From Labedaea rhizosphaerae (GTDB taxonomy: Bacteria > Actinomycetota > Actinomycetes > Mycobacteriales > Pseudonocardiaceae): a stretch of DNA of 64,000 nt. The translations under genes and the position numbers were made by a program. How positions within the stretch are numbered: position 1 is the first letter of the stretch; each line of letters opens with the position of its first letter. Shown here piece by piece: positions 44,375 through 51,960 of the stretch. The notes below the pieces were generated by a model. It was not told the origin of the DNA, did no database searches, and saw only the letters and a program-made list of their open reading frames with translations. The stretch is taken from contig NZ_SNXZ01000006.1 of the NCBI RefSeq assembly GCF_004362825.1, positions 186,001-250,000 on the forward strand, written 5' to 3'.

Positions 44375-45976
44375 GTGGTCAGTCAACACGATGGGTTGGG
44401 GCAGTGGTTCGCGCAACTGCTGCACGTGGTGCACGAGTCCTCCCAGCGCCACCACTACCAGCAGATGACCGACAGCACCAGCGACCACTACGTGCCCGGC
44501 GGCACGAACTGGAACGGCTACAGCCTCGAGTCGCTGGTCGGCATGGTCGCCTCGAACGCGAGCCCGCCGCAGCTGGAAGGCCTGGCCAACCGCTGGCGCA
44601 CCAACGGTTCGAACATCACGCAGACCTCTGAGGACCTGCAGTCCTCGCTCACCACGCTGATGCAGTACTGGAACGGCTCGGCCGCCGACCAGGCGAGCAT
44701 CACCGTGGCCCGCAACGCCGACTGGCTCTCCAACCTCGGCGAGACCACCACGCAGATGGCCGAGCCCATCGAGGACTCCGCGGGCGCGCTGCGCTCGGCG
44801 CAGTCGACGATGCCGGGCGTCCCGCACAACAACTGGCTGGCCAGCGCCGGTGGTGGCGCGGCGGCCGGCTTCATGGTGGCCGGCCCGTTCGGCGCGGCCG
44901 CCGGTGCGGTGCTCGGTGGCATCGCCAGCGTCTTCGGCTTCGGCAACAAGAAGAAGGAGATGAAGAAGAAGGCCGTCCAGACCATGACCCGCTTCGAGCA
45001 GGCGGCCATGGGCATCGACGGCAGCACCCCGAAGTACAGCGGCCCGGCGGACGGGGTCACCCCCGGCGACGCGGGCACGTGGGGCCACGACCCGTCGATC
45101 CCGGGCAACGGTGGCACCCCGACCGCACCCGGTGGCGGCATGTCCGACGGCACGCAGCACAACGGCGGCACCCCCATCAGCCAGATCCCCGGTTACCCGG
45201 GCTACCCCGGTGACACGACCACGCCGTCGTTCGTCGACAGCCCGCCTGGTCGCTGGACCGGCATCACCGGCGGTCTCAACCCGGGTGGGCTCGGTCCCGG
45301 CGGTCTCGGCCCTGGCGGTCTTGGTCCCGGTGGACTCGGCCCGGGCGGCGTCGGTCCCGGCGGTCTCGGCCCTGGCGGCCTCGGTCCTGGTGGGCTCGGC
45401 CCCGGCGGCATGCCGATCGGCCCTGGTGGCCTCGGCCCGGGGCGCACCGGCGCCGGCAGCCGCGGGCCTGGCGGTCGCGGTGGCATGGGCGGCATGGGCC
45501 CCGGTGGCATGCGTGGCGGCGCGGGTGGCGACCTCGAGCGTTGGGGCAGCAAGTACGGCCGCGGCATGGGCCCGGGTGCGTTCCCCCGGGGCCTGGGCGG
45601 CACGTCCGACCAGGAGCGGCTGTCCCGGTACACCAACGGCCTCAGCGCCGCGGAGGAAGAGGAGCGCCTGGCCAAGTACCGCGCGAGCGGTGCGCTGGGC
45701 GCCGAGGAAGAGGGCCGCATGGGCCGCTACGGCAGCGGTGCCGGCAGCGCGCTCGGTGCGGCGGAGCGGGAACGGATGAACGGCCGGTTCGGTCGCGGCG
45801 CGGGCGGCATGCTCGGCGCCGAGGCGGAGGGCCGCGGTGGCATGGGTGGCGGTTACGGCGCCGGTGGCGCCGGCTCGCGCAAGGAAGAGGACGGCGAGCA
45901 CCGTCGCAAGTTCCCGTACGAAGAGGACCCGTTCCTCGGCGACCTGAAGGCGGCCCCGCCCGTCATCGGCCTCTGA
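44375..45976 (+). CDS. Glycine-rich WXG/PPE-like type VII secretion substrate
   Basis: 533 residues. Residues about 35-150 form a helical region with GGTNWNGYSLESLV, ASPPQLEGLANRW and a WNG turn at about residue 99, the WXG hairpin hallmark. Residues about 165-200 are Ala/Gly-rich and hydrophobic (GFMVAGPFGAAAGAVLGGIASVFGFG), then a Lys cluster. Residues 300-360 are about nine GPGGL repeats. The tail is Gly/Glu/Arg-rich and ends DPFLGDLKAAPPVIGL. GTG 44375 with AAGGGG upstream. First gene of an operon with a small WXG-like and an EspG-like gene. A truncated paralogue lies at 49019. Confidence 0.75.
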   Translation: MVSQHDGLGQWFAQLLHVVHESSQRHHYQQMTDSTSDHYVPGGTNWNGYSLESLVGMVASNASPPQLEGLANRWRTNGSNITQTSEDLQSSLTTLMQYWNGSAADQASITVARNADWLSNLGETTTQMAEPIEDSAGALRSAQSTMPGVPHNNWLASAGGGAAAGFMVAGPFGAAAGAVLGGIASVFGFGNKKKEMKKKAVQTMTRFEQAAMGIDGSTPKYSGPADGVTPGDAGTWGHDPSIPGNGGTPTAPGGGMSDGTQHNGGTPISQIPGYPGYPGDTTTPSFVDSPPGRWTGITGGLNPGGLGPGGLGPGGLGPGGLGPGGVGPGGLGPGGLGPGGLGPGGMPIGPGGLGPGRTGAGSRGPGGRGGMGGMGPGGMRGGAGGDLERWGSKYGRGMGPGAFPRGLGGTSDQERLSRYTNGLSAAEEEERLAKYRASGALGAEEEGRMGRYGSGAGSALGAAERERMNGRFGRGAGGMLGAEAEGRGGMGGGYGAGGAGSRKEEDGEHRRKFPYEEDPFLGDLKAAPPVIGL

Positions 45977-46004
45977 CCGCCCGCGAACCCCAGGAGTTTC
46001 CCTC

Positions 46005-46427
46005 ATGTACGTCGATGACACGGCTGAAACCGCCGACCCGACGGCCACTCCCGTGCCGACCGCCAGCACGCTGCCCGCACCGGCGCAGCCCGTGCCGACC
46101 AGCGGCGGGCAGTGGGCCGTGGAGCCCGAGCAGGTCAACGCGTTCGCCTCGGCGATCGTGCAGGTCCGGGCCCACCTGGACAAGGTGCGCGACCAGGTGG
46201 ACGAGCTCTCCGGCCCGGACTACCAGCCGCGGCTGGGCACGAGCCCGACCGGCCAGCAGCTGGCCCGCAAGTTCAACGACCGGCTGACCAGCGACGCCGG
46301 TCTCGCGGGCCAGCTCCGGATCGCGCTGAAGAACCTCGAGGACTTCGTGTCCAGCGCCGAGAAGGCCGCGGCGACCTACGTGGAGTCGGACAACGCTTCA
46401 GCCGATACGCTGCGGCAGCAGGCTTAG
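46005..46427 (+). CDS. WXG100-like partner protein, cassette 1
   Basis: 140 residues: a Pro/Thr-rich N-terminal 35, then a helical region (WAVEPEQVNAFASAIVQVRAHLDKVRDQVDELSG, GQQLARKFNDRL, IALKNLEDFVSSAEKAAATYVESD) of ESX-associated type. The strict W-x-G is absent but the length and helix-turn-helix profile fit WXG100-like proteins. AGGAG lies 8 bases before ATG. Lies between the Gly-rich substrate and the EspG-like gene; counterpart of 50310-50630. Probably secreted as a heterodimer with the larger protein (inference). Confidence 0.7.
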   Translation: MYVDDTAETADPTATPVPTASTLPAPAQPVPTSGGQWAVEPEQVNAFASAIVQVRAHLDKVRDQVDELSGPDYQPRLGTSPTGQQLARKFNDRLTSDAGLAGQLRIALKNLEDFVSSAEKAAATYVESDNASADTLRQQA

Positions 46428-46457
46428 TTGACCACGACCGAAGGTGCTCCGCTGGCC

Positions 46458-47360
46458 ATGGAACCGTCTACCGCCCGTGGCGTGCGGCTGCACCCGATCG
46501 AGATCGACCTGCTGTGCACCTTCGCCGAGGTGGAGGCGCCCTTCCCGCTGGAGATCGAGTCCAGCGGGCAGACCTACACCGAGCAGCTGATGATCTACCG
46601 CGGCGCCCGCGAGGCCCTGACCGAACGGGGCCTCGCGGACGAGGGCGGCCCGCTCGGCGTCGCCGAGGACTTCGTCCACCTGATCCGCTTCGGCACCGGT
46701 GCGCTGGACCTGGTCCTGTTCGACGACCAGCCGCGGCTGCGGGCGGTGGTGCTGGCCGACCGCGGTGAGGCCCTGCTGGTCACCCAGGACCCGCGCGACG
46801 AGGTCGGTTACGTCTACCTCAAGCCGATCACCCTGGACGAGGCCGTCGAGGAGCTGATGGCCCTCGTGCCCCAGCACGACGCGCCGATGGCCTCGCCGTT
46901 CACCTTGCCCCGCCGGGCGATCGCGGCGGTCTTCTCGGCGTTGACCGAGCGCATGGGCGACCCGGAAAGCGGTGTGGCCCCGCAGGAGTTCACCGGCGAC
47001 GAGGTCGACGAACTGATCCGTTCGCACGGCATCGACGAGCGCGCCGTGCGCAACATGGTCACGCACCTGCAGCCCGTGTTCGGCAACGGGCAGGCGGGTA
47101 TCGCGCGCCGCACCGGCGCGGAAGGCGACGAGTGGCGCCGCGACGGTGACGAGCTGCGGTGGCTGGACACCAGCCGCGGGCGCTGGCGGTTCGCCGACGG
47201 TGACGAGACCGGGCTCGGTCGTTCCGCGGCCCGGACCATGCGGCGGTCGTCGGAGGAAGACGACGACGAGCTCGCCGGCAGCGAGTGGATCAGCGTGAAC
47301 CCGTTCCCGATGGACGAGATGCGGTCCGCGCTGCGGAAGCTGGCCGCTCGCCTGCGCTGA
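46458..47360 (+). CDS. EspG-like ESX secretion-associated chaperone, cassette 1
   Basis: 300 residues of the EspG family: N-terminal LHPIEIDLLCTFAEVEAPFPLEI, ALTERGLADEGGPLGVAEDFVHLI, central PFTLPRRAIAAVFSALTERMGD, C-terminal SEWISVNPFPMDEMRSALRKLAARLR. EspG binds PE/PPE-type dimers in the cytosol and brings them to the ESX machine. ATG 46458 chosen; a TTG directly abutting the previous stop (46428) would add ten residues by coupling. No ESX membrane components are seen nearby. Confidence 0.8.
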   Translation: MEPSTARGVRLHPIEIDLLCTFAEVEAPFPLEIESSGQTYTEQLMIYRGAREALTERGLADEGGPLGVAEDFVHLIRFGTGALDLVLFDDQPRLRAVVLADRGEALLVTQDPRDEVGYVYLKPITLDEAVEELMALVPQHDAPMASPFTLPRRAIAAVFSALTERMGDPESGVAPQEFTGDEVDELIRSHGIDERAVRNMVTHLQPVFGNGQAGIARRTGAEGDEWRRDGDELRWLDTSRGRWRFADGDETGLGRSAARTMRRSSEEDDDELAGSEWISVNPFPMDEMRSALRKLAARLR

Positions 47361-47415
47361 CGTATTTCCGAGCGTCAGCGAAAGCGAACGGCCGTACCGG
47401 TTTCCTTGCGGGTGT

Positions 47416-47508
47416 TCACTGGTGGGCGATTATCCACGTGATAGTCGCGACCCAGCTGATCGCGACGGTCATGAGCCAAAATCGGGGATTGCTCAGCAGC
47501 CTTGTCAC
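47416..47508 (-). CDS. 30-residue membrane ORF downstream of corA
   Basis: GTG 47508 with GGGAGG six bases upstream; product about 30 residues, mostly one hydrophobic helix (FWLMTVAISWVATITWIIA) with Arg at the N-terminal side. It begins 45 bp after the corA stop on the same strand. The remainder of the 193-bp gap 47361-47553 shows nothing else. A small CorA-associated membrane peptide is conceivable; it may equally be chance. Confidence 0.4.
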   Translation of the reverse strand: MTRLLSNPRFWLMTVAISWVATITWIIAHQ

Positions 47509-47553
47509 GATAAGCCTCCCATCGGGGGTTGGAAGTGGGTCAAACAGGATTGG

Positions 47554-48630
47554 CTAGAGCCATTTGTTGCGGCGGAATATTCGGTAGAGCACCACGCACG
47601 CGACGAGGATCACCGCGATGATGAACGGGTAGCCGAATTTCCATTTCAGTTCCGGCATGTCTTCGAAGTTCATGCCGTAGATGCCCGCGATCATCGTCGG
47701 CACGGCCAGGATGGCCGCCCAGGCGGTGATCTTGCGCATGTCGGTGTTCTGCTGCAGCGTGATCTTCGCGAGCGTCGCGTCGACCAGGGTGGTCAACTGC
47801 TCGTCGTAGCCGACGACCCGTTCCGACACCGTGGTCAGGTGGTCGTCGACGTCGCGGAAATACGATCGAACCTGTTCGGGGACCAGCGGCGTGTACCCCT
47901 CGGCGAGGCGCCGCAGCGGATTGGCCAGCGGCATCACCGCGCGCCGCAGTTCGAGGATTTCCCGCTTCATCAGGTAGATCTGCTCGGCGCTGATCGAGGT
48001 GCGGGGCGCGAAGACCCGGCTCTCGATCACGTCGATGTCGTTCTCGATCCGGTCGGTGACTTCCAGGTACCGGTCGACGACGTGGTCGGCGATGCCGTGC
48101 AGCACGGCGGCGGGGCCGGCCCGCAGCCGATCCGGTGCGGCGTCCAGTTCCTTGCGCACGTGCGCGAGCCCGGAGTGGTTCCCGTGCCGGACCGTGACGA
48201 TGAAGTCCCGGCCGATGAAGGCCATGATCTCGCCGGTCTCGACGATCTCGTTGGCCGTCGTGGGCGACTCGTGCGGCACGTACGTGACGGTCTTGAGCAC
48301 CATGAAGAGCGTCTCGTCGTAGCGCTCGAGCTTCGGCCGCTGGTGGGCCTGCACCGCGTCCTCGACGGCGAGCTCGTGCAACCCGAACGCGTCCGCGACG
48401 CCCTGGATCTGCTGCTCGTCCGGCTCGTGCAGGCCGATCCAGACGAACCCGTCGTGGCGCTTGCGGACCTCTTCGACCGCCTGGGCGTGCGACCAGTGCC
48501 CGGGCAGTCGTTCGCCGTCGACGTAGACCGCGCAGTCCACGACGTACGCGGACAGCGGCACGGGGATGGGTGCGAGCGAGCCCGTCGGCCTGCGGTGGCC
48601 GCGGCCACGCAGCGATGGAATGGCAGGCAT
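47554..48630 (-). CDS. corA: CorA-type magnesium/cobalt channel
   Basis: 358 residues. A long cytoplasmic domain (residues 25-290) is followed by two C-terminal membrane helices; the gating signature YGMNFEDMPEL follows the first (ITAWAAILAVPTMIAGIYGMNF). Carries Mg2+ inward as a pentamer. ATG 48630 has GGAGGACGG upstream. Its place after sugC resembles Rv1239c, but here it is flanked by two type VII cassettes on the opposite strand. A leader of over 200 bp with a short ORF precedes it. Confidence 0.94.
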   Translation of the reverse strand: MPAIPSLRGRGHRRPTGSLAPIPVPLSAYVVDCAVYVDGERLPGHWSHAQAVEEVRKRHDGFVWIGLHEPDEQQIQGVADAFGLHELAVEDAVQAHQRPKLERYDETLFMVLKTVTYVPHESPTTANEIVETGEIMAFIGRDFIVTVRHGNHSGLAHVRKELDAAPDRLRAGPAAVLHGIADHVVDRYLEVTDRIENDIDVIESRVFAPRTSISAEQIYLMKREILELRRAVMPLANPLRRLAEGYTPLVPEQVRSYFRDVDDHLTTVSERVVGYDEQLTTLVDATLAKITLQQNTDMRKITAWAAILAVPTMIAGIYGMNFEDMPELKWKFGYPFIIAVILVACVVLYRIFRRNKWL

Positions 48631-48880
48631 GTCCGTCCTCCAGCCTCACGGCGACGCGAAACGACGCGAACGACGCACCGGAGGGGGCGGAAAGCGCACA
48701 CTCCGGCACCGGGGCGTCCCGGCCGGAGCTGCGAGGGGCCTTTACAGGCGAGGAACCCTTCCGGCGGGGACGCGGGTACTACTCGGGCAATTGCCACTCA
48801 TCTGGGCGTCCTCACCTCCTCGGGCCGTGGGCGCACGGGCTCATACGACGGTCCGCGCTGCCGAGGTTCGAGCTTACTCC
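48631..48880 (-). promoter_or_regulatory. Long structured corA leader region
   Basis: On the minus strand, a TAAGCT -10-like box (48877-48872) would give a leader of about 230 nt. It contains the potential long-range stem GGTGAGGA / TCCTCGCC, an inner GGACGC / GCGTCC pairing and the 19-codon ORF at 48742-48801. It does not match the M-box consensus I can recall. The opposite-strand ORFs here have no support. Confidence 0.4.
48742..48801 (-). CDS. 19-codon leader ORF upstream of corA
   Basis: ATG 48801 to TAA 48742, product starting MSGNCPSSTRVPAG, containing three Pro and three Arg codons in nineteen. A purine-rich GAGGAGGTGAGG lies upstream. Pro-rich leader peptides govern Mg2+-transport genes (mgtL, corL) in enterobacteria; the parallel is by analogy only. 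Confidence 0.35.
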   Translation of the reverse strand: MSGNCPSSTRVPAGRVPRL

Positions 48881-49018
48881 ATGAGCCCCGGGCCGTGGTG
48901 ACAGACGGTGTACGGCCCGGTTGACCTTGATCTGTCCCGTTCCCCGCGAAATTCGCGCCTTATACTCCCGTCGCCACGGAACGTGTCCGTTCGGCTACCG
49001 GAGTCGCGGGGAGCGGGT

Positions 49019-50320
49019 TTGTTCGGAATCGACAAGGCGCTGAGGAAGCTCAAGAAGGCCGTCGACCACTTGACCAAGCCGATCCCGCCGCTGCACGAGG
49101 CGGTGCAGGCCGCCGAGCACCTCGCCGGAGCGCTCGCCAAGCGCTACAACGACTACCTCAACGGTGAGCGCACCGGCATCAAGCCGCTGCGGGGCGGCAC
49201 GAACTGGGACGCCTACCACCACTCGGAGCTCTACGCCTTCGTGCACGTCGACGCGAGCCCGCAGCAGGTGCTGGAGCAGGTCGAGGCCTGGTTCGCCCAC
49301 GCGGACGGCCTGCGGTCCAAGGGCGACGCGGTCGGCAGGTAGTGGGAATCGGTGCGGGCGGCGTGGCGGGGCGCGGCCGCGCAGCTGGCCGGGACGCGGG
49401 CCCAGGACATCCGCGACCACTCGAACGCCGCGGCCGACTGGACGACCGGCGTGGCCCGGCAGCTCGGCCTGGTCGCCGACGCGCTCGGCACGGCGAAGTC
49501 CCGCATGCCGCCACCACCGGACCACCCGCTGGCGGCCGTGCTGGAGGGCTCGGCCGTGGCGAGCTTGAAAGCCGCGCCGGCCGGGCCGTGGGCCATGGGC
49601 GTCCAGTCGGTCACCGCCGCGGGGTTCGGCACGTTCGAGCAGCACCGGAAGAACCTCGAGGCGAAGAAGCGGGCCGTGCACGTGATGCAGGACTACGAAA
49701 AGGTCATCATCGGGCGCGAGTTCCGGCCCCCACCGTCCCGTGTGGACTACTCGGCGCCGGGTCCGGGCGACCAGCCAACCGGTGGATCGCCTGCGCCGCA
49801 ACGGTTGTCAACCGCCGCCGCCGTACCCGCCGTGGCATCCACGACGCCGGCCGCTACCGCGGGCGGGTCCGGCGGCACGCCGGTGCCGGGCAACGCGGTC
49901 GCGCCGGGCACAGGTCAGGGGACCGCGCCGGCCACGGCGGTCGAGTCGTCGCGGACGGCACCGGGGGCCGCGTCGCCCATGCGGCGGCCGGGCTTCGAGC
50001 CGGGTTCCTGGCGGAGCTTCGCCAGCGGCGGGCGCACCGGCGGCTACCCCGGCGTGGGCCTGCCCGACCTGGCCTTCGGTGACGCGAATCCCCGTGCCGG
50101 ACAAGGACTTGCGGGTGAGCCGACCGGACGGGCCGGGAGCGCGCGCAGCGGGCTCACCGGTGCCGGGGACCGGCACGGACCGCTCGGCCCGGCGGGGCGC
50201 GGGCGCAAGCGCGGTGACGACGACAAGGAACACGTCAACACGCTTCCCCAGGAGCACAACCTGTTCGACGTGGGGCTCGTGGTCGGGCCCGCGGTGATCG
50301 GAGGTGACGATGACCGGTGA
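49019..50320 (+). pseudogene. Gly-rich WXG/PPE-like substrate gene split by in-frame TAG, cassette 2
   Basis: Two open segments in the same frame are separated by a TAG at 49340-49342. The first (from TTG 49019, GGGGAG upstream, TATACT -10 at 48961) holds GGTNWDAYHHSELYAFV and ASPQQVLEQVEAWFAHADGLRSKGDAVGR, matching the paralogue at 44375. After the stop comes WESVRAAWRGAAAQLAG with the W-x-G turn, then about 310 residues rich in Ala, Gly, Pro ending LFDVGLVVGPAVIGGDDDR. A CAG-to-TAG change would explain it. GTG 49352, three codons after the stop, could restart translation. Sequencing error cannot be excluded. Confidence 0.7.
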
Positions 50321-50630
50321 CCACCTCCAGGTGGACCCCGACGCGATCCGGCTGGCCGGCCGGTCGCTGCACGAGCTCGCCGACGACTCCGGGACCGGCG
50401 CGTCCGTCGCCGACCAGCTGAGCCAGGACAAGCCGATGCTCGGTGGCAGCCCACCCGCCGAGGCGATCGCCGCACGGTTCATGCGGCTCGCCGGCGCGGG
50501 TGGCCTGGGCGGCGTGCACCAGGAGCTCGCCGGGCGGCTCGGGCACCTCGGCGACGACCTGCACGCGAGCGTGCGGACCTACGAGGACCACGACGACTCG
50601 GCGAAGCGGCAGTTCGGCGACCTCGCGTGA
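50310..50630 (+). CDS. WXG100-like partner protein, cassette 2
   Basis: 106 residues, helical: LQVDPDAIRLAGRSLHELADDSG, PPAEAIAARFMRLAGAGG, HQELAGRLGHLGDDLHASVRTYEDHDDSAKRQF. Counterpart of 46005-46427 by position and profile; it has an HxxxD/E-rich end. ATG 50310 has GGAGG five bases upstream. It overlaps both neighbours' ends, so the cassette is one operon even though the first gene is interrupted. Confidence 0.7.
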   Translation: MTGDHLQVDPDAIRLAGRSLHELADDSGTGASVADQLSQDKPMLGGSPPAEAIAARFMRLAGAGGLGGVHQELAGRLGHLGDDLHASVRTYEDHDDSAKRQFGDLA

Positions 50631-51352
50631 GTTCGGTGGACTTCGGGCTGGTCGAGTTCGACCTGCTCACCACGTTCGCGGGCGTGGACGTGCCCTTCCC
50701 GCTGCGCGTCCCGTCGTTCGGCAGCTACGACGTCGAACGCGACACGCTGCTGGCGATGGCGTGCGAGACGCTGCGGCGGCGCGGGCTCGCCGACGAGGAC
50801 CAGCCGCTGGGCATGGCCGAACGGCTCGTCGCGGCCCTCGCCGAGCACACGGCCGCGGTGCACATGAGCTCCGGTGACCGCGTCTGGTGCGCGCTGATCC
50901 GCCGCGGACGCGCCGTCGTCTGCACGCAGGCGGGTGCCGACGACATGGTGTCGACCCGGTCGGTGCCCACCGACCGGCTCGCCGACGAGCTGGCCGGTGA
51001 GCTCCCGGCGTTGCCCGCCCGGCGCGCCATGCCGTTGCGCCTGTCCGTGCCCGCCCTGGGGCGTGCGCTGGCGGCGAGCGACGAGCGCGGCGTGCGCGCG
51101 GCCGTCCGCGCCGACTGCCCGGACCGGGAGCAGGCCGCCGCGCTGGGCGAGGTGCTCGGCGAGGTCACCGGGCACGGCCGGCTCGGCGTGAGCAGCTGCG
51201 GCGAGCTGGTCGGACCGGAGCTGTCCTGGGTGGACACCGAGGCCGGCCGGTTGCGTGTGGTGGCGGACCGGGAGTGGGTCAGCCTCAACCCGCTCGGCGT
51301 CCGGGAACTGACCGCCGCGCTGCGCGAGCTGGTGGCCGCGGCGCGGCGCTGA
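50627..51352 (+). CDS. EspG-like ESX secretion-associated chaperone, cassette 2
   Basis: 241 residues, about 60 shorter than the copy in cassette 1 but with the same landmarks: LVEFDLLTTFAGVDVPFPLRV, TLRRRGLADEDQPLGMAERLVAAL, LSVPALGRALAAS and a closing REWVSLNPLGVRELTAALRELVAAARR. The GTG start overlaps the previous stop (GTGA). An intact chaperone beside an interrupted substrate suggests recent loss or continuing use of the fragments. Confidence 0.78.
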   Translation: MSSVDFGLVEFDLLTTFAGVDVPFPLRVPSFGSYDVERDTLLAMACETLRRRGLADEDQPLGMAERLVAALAEHTAAVHMSSGDRVWCALIRRGRAVVCTQAGADDMVSTRSVPTDRLADELAGELPALPARRAMPLRLSVPALGRALAASDERGVRAAVRADCPDREQAAALGEVLGEVTGHGRLGVSSCGELVGPELSWVDTEAGRLRVVADREWVSLNPLGVRELTAALRELVAAARR

Positions 51353-51453
51353 GCGCGAGATTGCTCACCTCCGGTTGCCGCTGAGCACGACGATGCGGTC
51401 AGACTGAGTTCCCCCCGGCCACGGAACCGGGCGATCACCCTGGGAGGCGAGGC

Positions 51454-51960
51454 GTGCAGTTCGGTCGTAGTTATGAGGAGTTCGAGGTCGGCGCGACCTA
51501 CAAGCACTGGCCCGGCAAGACGGTCACCGAGTACGACGACCACTTGTTCTGCCTGCTGACCATGAACCACCACCCGCTGCACCTCGACGCCAACTACGCG
51601 GGCGAGACCACGCAGTTCAAGCGCAACGTCGTGGTGGGCAACTACATCTACTCGCTGCTGCTCGGCATGTCCGTGCCGGACGTCTCCGGCAAGGCCATCG
51701 CCAACCTCGAGGTCGAGTCGCTCAAGCACGTCGCGCCGACCTTCCACGGCGACACGATCTACGGCGAGACGACCGTGCTGGACAAGTGGGAGTCCAAGTC
51801 CAAGGACGACCGCGGCGTCGTCCACGTGGAAACCAAGGGCTACAACCAGGACGGCACGCTCGTCTGCGTGTTCAAGCGCAAGGTCATGGTGCCCAAGCAG
51901 AACTACCTCGACGCGCGGGGCGGCGAGCAGCCCGGCCGGCCGACGCTGACCGAGTCATGA
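51454..51960 (+). CDS. MaoC-like dehydratase family protein
   Basis: 168-residue hot-dog-fold protein. The hydratase-2 motif region appears as TMNHHPLHLDANYAGET with Asp/His candidates; VVGNYIYSLLLGMSVPDVSGKAIANLEVESLKHVAPTFHGDTIYGETTVLD is typical of the (R)-specific enoyl-CoA hydratase/mesaconyl-CoA hydratase-like set. GTG start with GAGGCGAGG upstream. Coupled to the DUF2332 gene by ATGA overlap. Substrate unknown. Confidence 0.88.
   Translation: MQFGRSYEEFEVGATYKHWPGKTVTEYDDHLFCLLTMNHHPLHLDANYAGETTQFKRNVVVGNYIYSLLLGMSVPDVSGKAIANLEVESLKHVAPTFHGDTIYGETTVLDKWESKSKDDRGVVHVETKGYNQDGTLVCVFKRKVMVPKQNYLDARGGEQPGRPTLTES

Noticed and set aside
48631..48880. M-box (ykoK) Mg2+ riboswitch before corA
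   Set aside because: Only the GGUGAGG string resembles it; the conserved GCUGCCC block and the rest of the fold could not be placed.
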